Shown: positions 50,326 through 61,952, counted from the stretch's first letter. The stretch: 64,000 nucleotides of DNA from Marinobacter santoriniensis NKSG1 (GCF_000347775.1 NZ_APAT01000015.1:744001-808000); one strand, 5' to 3'. The notes: generated by a model from the letters alone, not told the origin. Numbers and translations are program-made.

Positions 50326-51621
50326 ATGTCGCGACCCTTACCTGAAAAGCTGACAGCACCGGAACTGGATCTGCTGTCCCCTATGCTGAACCAGGAAGGT
50401 AACGGCTGGACCGCAGATTTTCGAGGACTCACCCTCAGAACCGCACTCCAGCCCATTTACAGCATTTCCCACAAACGCATTGTTGGCTACGAGGCCCTGA
50501 TCCGGGCTTTCGATACGGACAACGCGCCAGTGCTGCCCGTCCAGCTGTTCCAGTTACCCGCGTCCGAGGCAGAGAACCTGCTGCTTGACCGCCTGTGTCG
50601 TTATCTTCACATCCGCAACTACAGCTGCATCAGGGATGAGCTCAACTGGCTGTTTCTGAACGTGTCACCCCGGGTGGCCGCAGGCGCCAGTCACTCGGAT
50701 TCCTTCTTCGGCCAGCTGCTGAAGAAAACCGGACTGCCACCCCATCGCATCGTCATGGAAATTGTGGAGCAGCCGACGGATAACGCGGAACGGCTGCGGG
50801 AAACCGTGGCGTACTACAAGGACCTGGGGTGCCTGACTGCGATTGATGACTTCGGCGCGGGACATTCCAACTTCGAACGCATCTGGAACCTGTCACCGGA
50901 CATCGTCAAACTCGACCGAACTCTTCTTACCCGAGCGACAGAGGATCACAAGGCCCGGCAGATCCTGAACGGCATCGTATCTCTTCTGCATCAATCCGCC
51001 TGTCTGGTTTTGCTGGAAGGCGTCGAAACCTACGATCAGGCGATGATTGCCATCGATGCGGGCGTGGACTTCGTACAGGGTTACTACTTCCGCAAGCCCA
51101 CCATCGAGCTTGAGGGCATTGATATCCAGCCGGCGGATTTTGATCACCTGTTAAGCGATTACAAGCAGCAGACCCAGGTGACGCTGGACCCGACGCGCCA
51201 ACTGGTCAGTTTTTTCGACGGATTTTTCCAGACCGCCATCGATCGGCTTTGCTCTGGTACGGGTATGCAGCAGGCCTGCAGGGAACTGCTTGATCATCCA
51301 GCGGTATCCAGGTGCTATCTGGTCAATGCCGAGGGCATTCAGATTGAAGATACCCTGATATCAGACGCCGGCGTGCGTAATCTGGACCCGCGCTTCAAGC
51401 CACTGGAAAGCACCACCAGCGCCGACTGGTATCGACAGCACTACCTTCGCCAGGCGCTTGCCCAACCGGAACAACTCCAGGTAACCGCACCCTACCTGTG
51501 TGTCACGGGCGCCTACATGTGCGTCACCATGTCCCAGGGCTTCTACGACAACGGTCAACTGAGAGTGCTTTGCTGCGACATCCTCTCCAACCCGATGGGG
51601 ACGGAGATCAGTAAAAGCTGA
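50326..51621 (+). CDS. EAL-domain c-di-GMP phosphodiesterase with YkuI-like C-terminal domain
   Basis: A 431-residue cytoplasmic protein. The N-terminal EAL domain (about 35-275) has all the key motifs: GYEALIRA, LFLNVSP, EIVEQ, DDFGAGHSNF, KLDRTLL, EGVET, QGYY. So it should hydrolyse c-di-GMP to pGpG. The C-terminal part (about 285-431) resembles the Cache/PAS-like domain of Bacillus YkuI (SFFDGFFQTAIDRL; SRCYLVNAEGIQIE). The ATG at 50326 is preferred; an in-frame GTG at 50299 is possible. Its end overlaps the end of the SLC13-type permease gene by 14 bases. Together with FimX, FimW and Orn it forms part of a c-di-GMP theme. Confidence 0.9.
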   Translation: MSRPLPEKLTAPELDLLSPMLNQEGNGWTADFRGLTLRTALQPIYSISHKRIVGYEALIRAFDTDNAPVLPVQLFQLPASEAENLLLDRLCRYLHIRNYSCIRDELNWLFLNVSPRVAAGASHSDSFFGQLLKKTGLPPHRIVMEIVEQPTDNAERLRETVAYYKDLGCLTAIDDFGAGHSNFERIWNLSPDIVKLDRTLLTRATEDHKARQILNGIVSLLHQSACLVLLEGVETYDQAMIAIDAGVDFVQGYYFRKPTIELEGIDIQPADFDHLLSDYKQQTQVTLDPTRQLVSFFDGFFQTAIDRLCSGTGMQQACRELLDHPAVSRCYLVNAEGIQIEDTLISDAGVRNLDPRFKPLESTTSADWYRQHYLRQALAQPEQLQVTAPYLCVTGAYMCVTMSQGFYDNGQLRVLCCDILSNPMGTEISKS

Positions 51622-53383
51622 TGCCGTAGACCAGTCCGATGACCAGAACCGTCAGCAATCCGATGAAGATATTCATCGGCAGCCCCACCCTCAGAAAATC
51701 CGAAAATCGATAGCCGCCCGGACCGAACACCATCATGTTGGTCTGATATCCCAACGGTGTGGCAAAACTGGCCGACGCAGCCATCATCACCGCTATAACA
51801 AAAGGCTCTGCCGGCACCCCCATGACCGTTGTCATCGACAACACCACGGGAATCACCAGCACCGCAGCGGCGTTGTTGGTCACCACTTCCGTCAGCACGG
51901 ATACGGCAAAATACACCATCAGGATGCTCAGAAGGACGTGCCCCTGGCTCAGGCCCATAATGGTCCCCGCCAGAAAAGTGGCTGCGCCGGTTTCCTCGAG
52001 TGCTGCCCCCAGCGCAAACGACGCTGCAATGGTAAGGATCACCGGCACGTCCACCGCTTTCTGGGCCTGGCCCGCGGAGCAGCATCCGCTGAGGATCATG
52101 AGAGCAGCACCGGACAGAGCGGCATTGAGCATGGTCATGACTCCACAGGCCGCCAGGCTCACCACCACGAGAAGAATCAGCCATGCCAGCCAGGCCCGGT
52201 CATGGCGTGGCGTCTCCGTATCGAGATCGTTGATGAGAAGGAAATCCCGGTTGTATCGCTGCCGGCTGACAAACGCAGGCCGCGCCTCCAGCAATAGCAC
52301 ATCCCCCGGTTTCAGACGGATATTGCCCAGGTTGCCCGATACCCGCTGGCCCCCTCTGGCCACAGCGAGCACCACCGCACCGTAGCGATCCCGGAAACGC
52401 GCATCGCGAATGGTCAGCCCGAGAACGTCAGACTGGGGCGAAAGAGCCGCCTCCACCAGTCGCCGTTCCGCCCGGTCTTTACTCAGGCTGGGTTCGTCCT
52501 CGTGCACCGAGGGGACGATGCCCGGAATCCGCAGAAGATCGGAAATCGCCTGAGTATCGCCGGCAAACACCAGGCGGTCCCCTCCCTGCAAACGCTCTTC
52601 CGAGGGCACCGCCGTGACCACGCTGCCATCCCGCTCGATCTCAACCAGATACAGACGCTCAAGCTCTCGTAATCCGGCCTCGCCCACACTTTTGCCAACC
52701 AGCGGCCCGTTGGGCGACACCGCCACCTCCAGCGTGAATTCCCGCATGGAACCGAATTTCTGCTGATCCTTGCGGTCTGGCAGCATCCGGGGCAGGACCA
52801 GCAGCATCACCGCCAGACCGATCACGGCAACCGGTAATCCGACACTGGTAATCGAGAAGATGGAGAAACCGGCACTTCCCGTCAGCTGCTGATACTGGCC
52901 GTTTACCACCAGGTTTGTGCTGGTACCGACCAGTGTCAGGGTACCCCCCAGGATTGCCGAATAGCTCAGGGGAATCATCAGCTTGGAGGGGGCAATGCCA
53001 ATGCGTCGGGACCAGCTGTGGACGGCGGGAATCATGGTGGCTACCACGGGGGTGTTGTTCAGGAAGCCACTCAGCAGGGAAACCGGAAAGGCAATACGGG
53101 CCTGGGCACTGCGGACGGTTTTCGGGGAACGGAGCAGGTATCGGACCACCAGGTCGACACCGCCCGAATGGTGAATACCCGCGGCCACGACGAACATGGC
53201 AGCAACGGTAATCAGGCCACTGTTACTGAACCCGGAAAGCGCCTGGACCGGCGATATAATGCCACTGGTGCTCAGAACAACCAGCACCCCCATCATCACC
53301 ATGTGGGGGGCAAATCGTCCAGAGCTCATCATCAGCAGCGCGCCGGCCGCCAGTGCCAGAGAAAACCAGCCTTGCCAGTCCAT
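51608..53383 (-). CDS. SLC13-type ion/anion permease with two RCK_C domains
   Basis: A 591-residue inner-membrane transporter. It has two hydrophobic halves with the paired loops VGTSTNLVVNG (about residue 155) and GYQTNMMVFGPGGY (about 555), typical of the DASS/SLC13 (SAC1-like) family. Between them lie two TrkA-C/RCK_C domains (about 205-380; LVEIERDGSVVTAVPSEERLQGGDRLVFAG). Related proteins take up sulfate, dicarboxylates or other anions, and the substrate here is unknown. The start ATG at 53383 opens the first helix. It ends overlapping the EAL gene end and is upstream-adjacent to parE's stop. Confidence 0.85.
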   Translation of the reverse strand: MDWQGWFSLALAAGALLMMSSGRFAPHMVMMGVLVVLSTSGIISPVQALSGFSNSGLITVAAMFVVAAGIHHSGGVDLVVRYLLRSPKTVRSAQARIAFPVSLLSGFLNNTPVVATMIPAVHSWSRRIGIAPSKLMIPLSYSAILGGTLTLVGTSTNLVVNGQYQQLTGSAGFSIFSITSVGLPVAVIGLAVMLLVLPRMLPDRKDQQKFGSMREFTLEVAVSPNGPLVGKSVGEAGLRELERLYLVEIERDGSVVTAVPSEERLQGGDRLVFAGDTQAISDLLRIPGIVPSVHEDEPSLSKDRAERRLVEAALSPQSDVLGLTIRDARFRDRYGAVVLAVARGGQRVSGNLGNIRLKPGDVLLLEARPAFVSRQRYNRDFLLINDLDTETPRHDRAWLAWLILLVVVSLAACGVMTMLNAALSGAALMILSGCCSAGQAQKAVDVPVILTIAASFALGAALEETGAATFLAGTIMGLSQGHVLLSILMVYFAVSVLTEVVTNNAAAVLVIPVVLSMTTVMGVPAEPFVIAVMMAASASFATPLGYQTNMMVFGPGGYRFSDFLRVGLPMNIFIGLLTVLVIGLVYGISFY

Positions 53384-53478
53384 GTACGGTATTCCCCGTC
53401 ATAAAAACTGGCAGGATAACGACTTTAATGAATACTGAAAAAGAATAATGGGCGATTTTTAAAGCGCTAAAAGGAATA

Positions 53479-55428
<1,950 letters not shown>

Positions 55429-55472
55429 TCACCGGGAAAGATCAACGGTTGTTTTGTGTTCCGATCGAAAGA

Positions 55473-55970
55473 TCAGGGGCGCAACAGCAACGGCGAATCA
55501 CCGACGCCGGTCACCCGTATGGCATTCCAGTTCCCCGGTTCAACCGCCAGCACCGCACAGGGTGACGTCATCACCTGGGCCAGGATGGCATCCTTGGGAG
55601 GAGAGCGGACCTCGGCCCGGATATCCAGGACATCACCGTGGATCTCAGCAGACGTCAGCCGGACGCCATAGCCCGAGGTCGATTTCTTCCCGAGAGTTAC
55701 AAACAACAGAAACTCCCGCTCCAGATCAACGTTACGGAGCTGCTGGGTTGCCAGGTTCTGGGCAGGAAGCCCCAGATACTTCGACAGCTGCGCGTCGGAA
55801 GTGACCAGCAAAAGGCCGGGACCGATCAGCCCGCAATGACTGGATTCGGTCACCTGCCGCACCTTGGCGGGCGCAGAGACGACATCCGGCGTGCTGGCCG
55901 CACAACCGGCCAGGCCCACCATACCAAGCGTGGCAGCACCGACGACCATTGATCGCAGAATCCGACTCAC
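55473..55970 (-). CDS. PrcB-like lipoprotein
   Basis: A 165-residue lipoprotein with lipobox GLAGC. The second half holds the PrcB_C-type segment LEREFLLFVTLGKKSTSGYGVRL and PCAVLAVEPGNWNAIRV, seen in proteins related to PrcB of the Treponema denticola dentilisin complex, which stabilises a subtilisin-like protease. The start is GTG at 55970, placed seven bases after AGGAG; an earlier GTG would be too close. It begins two bases after the stop of the S8 protease gene, so the two are co-expressed and probably form one complex at the outer membrane. Confidence 0.75.
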   Translation of the reverse strand: MSRILRSMVVGAATLGMVGLAGCAASTPDVVSAPAKVRQVTESSHCGLIGPGLLLVTSDAQLSKYLGLPAQNLATQQLRNVDLEREFLLFVTLGKKSTSGYGVRLTSAEIHGDVLDIRAEVRSPPKDAILAQVMTSPCAVLAVEPGNWNAIRVTGVGDSPLLLRP

Positions 55971-55972
55971 AT

Positions 55973-58675
55973 TCACTCTCCTGACAGCTTCTTCAAGGGT
56001 CTCACAAAGTCATCTTCCGGGATCAGCCGGTAACCTGCAAAATCCGGACGGGGCAGCACGTCGGGCGTTGCCGCAGAAATGGTCGGGCGACTGAAGCCGG
56101 TGGTCATTCGAATACTGGTCAGATCGGTGTTCTGATCTACATGGATAGCTTCCCTCAAACCGGACACCGGATATTCCGCGCAGGCCTCGCCCGGCTGGCA
56201 GATGATGCCATCGTTATCCAGATCAGTACCGCCCACTAAATAGTATGTTCCGGGTCGCACTTCGTCCGGCTCTTGCTCCCCAACACCATCGTAATGGCGA
56301 AAACTGAATACATATTGACCATTATCTGCTTGAACAGAATCCTGTGCCTCGGTCAGGTAATTACCATTCTCATCGGGTTCTGTCCGAACCAGAAGGACAA
56401 AGTGAAGCCCTGCATCTCTTTCTTCAGCATCCGTCACCACTTGAGCAGATACTGGGATCTCCAATGTTCGCTGGGTATCTGTGGTGTAGGTAATCTGGAC
56501 AGACGTTTTCAACGGCACGTTAGGATCCAAACTTGCAGGATCAGTTAGAACAAAGGAAACATTCACCGGAGAAGTCGATCGATCACAGGCCTCGCTCAGC
56601 CAGGCAGGAGAAGACCCAACGCTGCAGCTCGAAACATCATTGGAGAGATCCCCTATACGAGTCAGCGTTACAATTTCTGAGGTCTTCTGATCGTTAAGAT
56701 TCACATAGTAAGGATCAGGAGAGAGAACAGTAACCGAAGGGTTGTCTAGAGCCGCTGTCACAGCTTTTGCCGAATCCAGAATGCCATAGCCAAACTGATC
56801 ATTTCGAGGCCCGCTGCCATCCCGAGTAAGTGCGCCACTCTTTAACAATGCTTCGAAGTTAGAAGGCTGAAGATTACCGTTAACCCCTTTCATCAAGGCA
56901 AATATCCCGCTGACATGCGGCGCTGCCATAGAAGTACCAGCTAAACCCAGATAGCTAGGCTCAAAATTGCCACTATCTCCAAGAGCTGCACTCGTACTAA
57001 GCACCAAATCTGGCTGGCCATCTAGATTGGCATCAGCGGCGCTCCCTCCCGGTGCCGCAATATCGATCCAATCGCCAAAATTGGAATAAGATGTCAGATT
57101 GCCGGCGCCATCAACTGCACTGACCGCCACTGCATACCTGGAAGCAGCCGGGTATTCTCTGCTACTACTTGCACTGTTACCTGCAGCGGCAACCACAGTG
57201 ATTTGCTTGGCATTTAAGCTCTCCAAAGCGTCCTCAAGTGACTGTACAAAGGGTAGCCCACCGAGGCTTAAGTTAACGATCTCGGCTTGATTACCGCTCG
57301 CTACCCAATTCAATCCCGCAATTAAATCATCAAGCGATCCACTGCCTCCTTCACCTAGCACACGAACGGGCAGCAAACTTGCATTAAACGCTAAGCCCGT
57401 TCCCCCAATATTGTTATTGGCATCGGCTGCAATGGTTCCTGCCACATGCGTGCCATGAAATACATTGCTGCCCACTGCACTACCTGGATCAGCCGGGATA
57501 CTGTCCCTTCCAACTGGACCATACAAACTGGTATTCGCTGAATCATTGTCCAGGTCACTCTGACTAACAAAGTCCGAACCGCTAAGTAAAGTAGAACCGA
57601 GGGGCGGTACGTTGTCACTTAGATCCGGATGCCACGAACCATTGATCCCCAAAAAAAGTCCCGTATCCACAACCGCCACCCGGACCCCACTTCCGCCGCT
57701 TGGAGCGAGCTGCCAAGCAGCGGGCGCATTGATTAGCGGATAATGCCATTGCTTTGGATAAAGTGGCTCGCTGGTTGGAGACTGAGCGAACACTTTATAG
57801 TTAGGTGTGGCCGATTTAACGCCTGGCTGCCGCCGCAATTCATGGATCCAGTTTGCAGTCCGACGGGATCCACCACTAGAAGAAAGTGCTTTGGCATCCG
57901 ATCGCCGCATCAACCATGTATTGTTCCCCAAAAGCCTCACTGGCGAGGCCGCCAAGGACGCAGTTAATGTGCGAGGCATCCCTTGGTCAGCGAGCGACAC
58001 CAGCGCCTCGTCATTAGCAAACTGGTAACGAGGCCAGTCAAATGCTAAAGCGGTTGCACTTTCGGACGGCAGCGTATTGATTACATAACGCATCGGTCCG
58101 TCAATTGCCTCTATATCAAGGTAATAAGTGGCTGTGCCGCTACCTTTTGGGACCGTAACCTGAACCGAATATACTGGGGAAGATGCATCAGGATTCGTTT
58201 GAGCTGAATCCAGCACCACTTGATCAGAAGCCCTTCTCAGAGTGATCGACAAAGGATAGTTTGCAGGGACCCTGTTATTGCTTACGAGGTAATAACTATA
58301 GAAGGTCTGAAGCTCGACCTGATCGCCTTCATTAAGCACCAGCTGATAACGATCGATTGGATCGGAATCATAATCATCGTTGGGATCAGAAGGATCCCGG
58401 GAACCCGAACGATCACTGACATACCCACCTAGAATCACACTACCGGGCAACACCTGGGGGCTAGAGGCATCCAAATAACCATCGACTAAGCGGAGTTTGT
58501 CAGCAGTATCGATATCAACACGAGTATTTGCTTCAATGCCGATCGACCCAGATACCACGGTGGCCGGCGCCGTGCTATCGCCGCCATCATCGGCCGTAGA
58601 ACTCCCGCCACCACAACCGGACAAAGCCAGGATAGAGACGAGTACGGACCCACCCAAAACGTCGCGAACAACCAT
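55973..58675 (-). CDS. S8 (subtilisin-family) lipoprotein serine protease
   Basis: A 900-residue exported protease. The type II signal ends in LALSGC with lipid Cys21. Next is a PPC-type beta domain (about 80-205, RYQLVLNEGDQVELQTF), a propeptide-like region, then the S8 domain with Asp337 (VVDTG), His407 (HGTHVAGT), oxyanion Asn500 (AAAGNS) and Ser582 (GTSMAAPH). The last 230 residues are beta-rich with paired cysteines. AGAGG precedes the ATG at 58675. GC is lower in the middle of the gene than in the flanks. It is coupled to the PrcB-like gene behind it. Confidence 0.9.
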   Translation of the reverse strand: MVVRDVLGGSVLVSILALSGCGGGSSTADDGGDSTAPATVVSGSIGIEANTRVDIDTADKLRLVDGYLDASSPQVLPGSVILGGYVSDRSGSRDPSDPNDDYDSDPIDRYQLVLNEGDQVELQTFYSYYLVSNNRVPANYPLSITLRRASDQVVLDSAQTNPDASSPVYSVQVTVPKGSGTATYYLDIEAIDGPMRYVINTLPSESATALAFDWPRYQFANDEALVSLADQGMPRTLTASLAASPVRLLGNNTWLMRRSDAKALSSSGGSRRTANWIHELRRQPGVKSATPNYKVFAQSPTSEPLYPKQWHYPLINAPAAWQLAPSGGSGVRVAVVDTGLFLGINGSWHPDLSDNVPPLGSTLLSGSDFVSQSDLDNDSANTSLYGPVGRDSIPADPGSAVGSNVFHGTHVAGTIAADANNNIGGTGLAFNASLLPVRVLGEGGSGSLDDLIAGLNWVASGNQAEIVNLSLGGLPFVQSLEDALESLNAKQITVVAAAGNSASSSREYPAASRYAVAVSAVDGAGNLTSYSNFGDWIDIAAPGGSAADANLDGQPDLVLSTSAALGDSGNFEPSYLGLAGTSMAAPHVSGIFALMKGVNGNLQPSNFEALLKSGALTRDGSGPRNDQFGYGILDSAKAVTAALDNPSVTVLSPDPYYVNLNDQKTSEIVTLTRIGDLSNDVSSCSVGSSPAWLSEACDRSTSPVNVSFVLTDPASLDPNVPLKTSVQITYTTDTQRTLEIPVSAQVVTDAEERDAGLHFVLLVRTEPDENGNYLTEAQDSVQADNGQYVFSFRHYDGVGEQEPDEVRPGTYYLVGGTDLDNDGIICQPGEACAEYPVSGLREAIHVDQNTDLTSIRMTTGFSRPTISAATPDVLPRPDFAGYRLIPEDDFVRPLKKLSGE

Positions 58676-58721
58676 GACAACCTCTACCTCGATGACGGTA
58701 TACCCCGGGTGCGGGACTACC

Positions 58722-58759
58722 GTCATTGTAGAACCAAACAATGACAAATACCTGTCATT
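58722..58759. promoter_or_regulatory. Array of GTCATTG / CAATGAC half-sites upstream of the S8 protease
   Basis: GTCATTG (58722-58728), CAATGAC (58739-58745) and TGTCATT (58753-58759) alternate in orientation, giving two nested inverted repeats about 50-85 bases upstream of the protease ATG. This looks like a multi-dimer operator. The regulator is unknown. Confidence 0.4.
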
Positions 58760-58776
58760 CCTCACAGCCCGGATGC

Positions 58777-58808
58777 AAAAAGCCGGACCACTCGGGATCC
58801 GGCTTTTT
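58777..58808 (-). terminator. Terminator after the TRAP permease gene
   Basis: AAAAAGCCGGA (58777-58787) pairs with TCCGGCTTTTT (58798-58808) around a 10-base loop. It lies 20 bases after the leftward permease stop and ends its operon before the protease promoter. Confidence 0.85.
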
Positions 58809-58827
58809 GGCAAGGCTCGTTGTGGCC

Positions 58828-60879
58828 CTACAACGCGTAGAACAACATTGGCACGAATGCCACCAGCAGCAGCGTCGGCCCCATCACCGCCAGCGGCAGC
58901 AGAAGCCGCTGATAGCGATGCCAGAAGGAACCGGTGCGCTCGGCCGCCAGCACCTCGGTCTCTCCGACCACCTGCCGGGTCAGCAGATGGTTGAGGGCTA
59001 CGGGCGGGCTCAGATAGCCCAGCTCGAAGGCCACCAGGCAGACCAGCCAGAAATGCAGGGGATCAATACCCAGATGAATGGCCGGCTGGGCTATCGTGGC
59101 AGACACCAGAATCACGGCACCGAATGGATCCATCACCATACCGATGAACGTCAGCATGACGACGATCACGAGCATGGCGATCCAGGGACTGGTCAGATGC
59201 TCGGGGAACAGGACGTGCACGATCTCCGAGCGCTCCAGGATACCGCCCATGCAGATGGAGAAACCGATCAGCGCCAATAGAGCCCCGATGTGGACCGCCG
59301 AATCACTGGCGGCCGCTGAACTCCGGTTCCAGAAGGCCTGCAACCGCGTCTCTTCATCTTCACGATTCGATTTACGGGCATCGAGCAACACCAGCGCCAG
59401 CATGACCAGTGGCAAAATCAAGGGAGCGCTGTATTCGTTGAACTTCAGCCCCAGAATGATCCAGATCGCCAGGATCACCAGACCGCCGACGAGCGCATAG
59501 GGAATCAGGGGGCGCAACTCACCGATCGCCCGGGTCAACGCGCCCGGAGCCGGCCTGGGTTTCCAGTTGCCTTCCGTCTTGCAGACCACGAATGAAAACA
59601 GGGTCGCCGACATGATGAAGATCCAGAAACCCCAGCTGTACATTTCAGTGGTGGTGACTTCCTTGTTCAGGGCCGCAACGACCACGATCAGCAGGCACGG
59701 ATTCAGCACCACGCCCAGACTGCCCGACATGGCGGTGGTGGCCAACGACAGCTGGCGACCGGCACCGGCGCGCCGAAGTTCATCGTAGACCACCCCGCCT
59801 ACAGCCAGAATGAAGATCCCCGAGGCGCCGGTAAACGCCGTCGGGAACGCGGTGCTGAAGATGATGACCGAGGCCAGCATGGGCGCCGGCAGGTTGAACG
59901 GCTTTATCACATTCAGCAGCAGTTCCGGCAGCCGGGTCTGCTTGAGCATCATCCCCACCAGCACATACAACCCGATGTTGATGAACATCGACGACAGGTT
60001 GGTCATCATGCCGAAGTAAATGGCCAAACCGGACGCATACCCATCCACCAGGAAGAAGTAGCTCATCGCGATCAGGCCCATCGCGCAATACAGCGGTATG
60101 ACCAGTCCGGACGAGAACGACAGCGAACCGGAACCGATTCGCGAGGGCACATAGACGAAGCGCACGGCATTGATCACCATGAACAGGCCGAACACCATGG
60201 CCCAGGCATACTGCAGCTCCATGGTGCCGCCGGACTCCGGCGACGTCGTGAGCTTGCCCAGATAGGCATTCAGTGACACCACCATCAGACCATTGACCAC
60301 AAACTGCACGCCCTGACTCAGACGCCATTCGGCCCGGTTCCGGGGCAAACGCAGCGCGATGTGATCCGTATCCAGGGCGGCAATGGCCGCCGCCATTGCA
60401 AACATGGCGATGAACAGAAACTTGGTCAGTTCAATGTTGTCCAGCAGGAAGTGCGCAATCCCCTGCTCGACCGCCTTGTAGACAGCGAGCGCAGCGGTGG
60501 CGTGTTTCAGGTTCTGCTCATAAAGCGCATACTTCTGCTGGCACAACTCCAGGTTGCTCTCCAGCGACTTTCGGATGGCCGCAGGATTGGGGGGCGAACT
60601 GAACAGGTCGTCCGGGTCCGGCTTGTAGGCCTGCACCCGCTTGGCGACTTCCGCGTCGATGTCACGGTTCAGATCACAGGCCGGCTCCTTGGCATCGGGG
60701 TCAAGCAGGTAGTAATTCGGCCAGGTCTGCTCTCCCACCCAGAGCAGGCGGGAATGCAGCGAACTCCCCATGCCCAGCAGCAGCGTAAACAGCAGGAGCA
60801 GCAGGAGCAGGGCCCCGTGCAATCGATGCACGGGGTACAGGGTTTTCGCGGCCGGGACCGTCAGCGTTCGCCAGTTCAT
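58828..60879 (-). CDS. Fused TRAP transporter permease (DctQ-DctM type)
   Basis: A 683-residue inner-membrane protein. The first part (to about 240) has an N-terminal helix (LLLLLLLFTLLLGMGSS), then an extracytoplasmic, cysteine-containing and charged insert (about 45-135, ending in a helical NLKHATAALAVYKAVE), and further helices, in the place of DctQ. The rest is a DctM-type large permease with many helices (VVSLNAYLGKL; GMMLKQTRLPELLLNVI; AFTGASGIFILAVGG; GYLSPPVALNHLLTRQV). The insert is unusual for TRAP fusions. It starts 15 bases after the stop of the binding-protein gene. Substrate unknown. Confidence 0.8.
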   Translation of the reverse strand: MNWRTLTVPAAKTLYPVHRLHGALLLLLLLFTLLLGMGSSLHSRLLWVGEQTWPNYYLLDPDAKEPACDLNRDIDAEVAKRVQAYKPDPDDLFSSPPNPAAIRKSLESNLELCQQKYALYEQNLKHATAALAVYKAVEQGIAHFLLDNIELTKFLFIAMFAMAAAIAALDTDHIALRLPRNRAEWRLSQGVQFVVNGLMVVSLNAYLGKLTTSPESGGTMELQYAWAMVFGLFMVINAVRFVYVPSRIGSGSLSFSSGLVIPLYCAMGLIAMSYFFLVDGYASGLAIYFGMMTNLSSMFINIGLYVLVGMMLKQTRLPELLLNVIKPFNLPAPMLASVIIFSTAFPTAFTGASGIFILAVGGVVYDELRRAGAGRQLSLATTAMSGSLGVVLNPCLLIVVVAALNKEVTTTEMYSWGFWIFIMSATLFSFVVCKTEGNWKPRPAPGALTRAIGELRPLIPYALVGGLVILAIWIILGLKFNEYSAPLILPLVMLALVLLDARKSNREDEETRLQAFWNRSSAAASDSAVHIGALLALIGFSICMGGILERSEIVHVLFPEHLTSPWIAMLVIVVMLTFIGMVMDPFGAVILVSATIAQPAIHLGIDPLHFWLVCLVAFELGYLSPPVALNHLLTRQVVGETEVLAAERTGSFWHRYQRLLLPLAVMGPTLLLVAFVPMLFYAL

Positions 60880-60894
60880 GCTCGCACCGTCCTG

Positions 60895-61905
60895 TTATTC
60901 GCGGTTAGCCGCAGTGCACTCTGCAGCAGACGGGTTACTGGCACAGCGGATCTTGCTCAGCAGACCGAGCATTTTCGGATCATAGACATCCGGTGCACCG
61001 TTTTTGCCATCACGCATTTCGAGACGGTTCTGGCGGAACATTTCCTGATAACCGCGGATGTCCTTTTCCGGAATGCGAATCCACACGTCGTCCGGAATGG
61101 CGCTTTCCTGCTTCTTGATCAGGTTCATCGCCTGGGGAAACATGTTCCAGGCCACTTCCCGGGATTGCTGTGCGGTCTTTTCATCCAGAACACCGTCACG
61201 GGCTATGATCTGCATGGTCAGCTGGGCCAGCGGATAGTCAACAACGCCCCCCTTGTCGCCAATGCCCTTGTAGAGTTCCAGAGCCTCGTAGGCAAAGGCC
61301 GGTGCATACGCGGTATCGACAGAACCGTTATTGAATTTGCCGGCAAAGTTGGTGATGTCCGAGGGAACCACGGTAGCTTTCACAAAGTTCACCATATGGA
61401 TGGCGTCTTTCTGGTAATCCAGGGTCGCCATTCGCTTACCGGCCAGCTCGCCGGCGGTATCGATGCTCCGATCGTTCACGAACAGGTAACCGGCGCCAAC
61501 GGGGATGATACCCAGCACTTCGTAGCCGTTCTGCTTCATCAGGGGCGCCGCTTTGGGCTGCGCGAGGGTCGCGAGCAGAGTCTTCAGGTTGTCGTAGGTC
61601 GGAATGGCACCAACCGCACTGATGCTGCCGGTAAACCGGTTGAAGGGACGGGTTCGCAGGTCCGTGGCAGCCACCGCGTCGCACTGGCCGGCGTTGAAGT
61701 CACCCACAGCGACACCCTCGTCGGTGTATGGCTTGAGTTGAAAGTCAACGCCGTGACTCTTCATCTCCAGGGCGTAGTCCTTGGCCATGTTATAGAAATC
61801 GCCATTGGCACCAATGACATCGAACACACACATGGAGACGGTCTGGGCAGAAGCCAGCGGTGCCGCGGCAACCAGTGCCAGTGCAGTAAGGGACTTGCGG
61901 ATCAT
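60895..61905 (-). CDS. AdeT-family periplasmic solute-binding protein
   Basis: A 336-residue exported protein with signal peptide MIRKSLTALALVAAAPLASA. It belongs, from its pattern (CVFDVIGANGDFYNMAKDYALEM; GQCDAVAATDLRTRPFNRF; GYLFVNDRSIDTAGELAGKRM), to the AdeT1/2-type family annotated as putative solute-binding or efflux-related. This fold is like the type II binding proteins of TRAP systems. GGAGGT lies upstream of the ATG at 61905. A hairpin overlaps the end of the lipoprotein gene just before it. It probably delivers a substrate to the fused permease downstream. Confidence 0.75.
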   Translation of the reverse strand: MIRKSLTALALVAAAPLASAQTVSMCVFDVIGANGDFYNMAKDYALEMKSHGVDFQLKPYTDEGVAVGDFNAGQCDAVAATDLRTRPFNRFTGSISAVGAIPTYDNLKTLLATLAQPKAAPLMKQNGYEVLGIIPVGAGYLFVNDRSIDTAGELAGKRMATLDYQKDAIHMVNFVKATVVPSDITNFAGKFNNGSVDTAYAPAFAYEALELYKGIGDKGGVVDYPLAQLTMQIIARDGVLDEKTAQQSREVAWNMFPQAMNLIKKQESAIPDDVWIRIPEKDIRGYQEMFRQNRLEMRDGKNGAPDVYDPKMLGLLSKIRCASNPSAAECTAANRE

Positions 61906-61952
61906 AACGACCTCCGGGTCATTTTCTTGTTTATGGGTAATCGGATCGGGAT

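Noticed and set aside
58750-58770. A possible Pho box (CTGTCAT followed by CACAGCC) upstream of the S8 protease.
   Set aside because: Only one half-site matches; the inverted half-site array is a better description.
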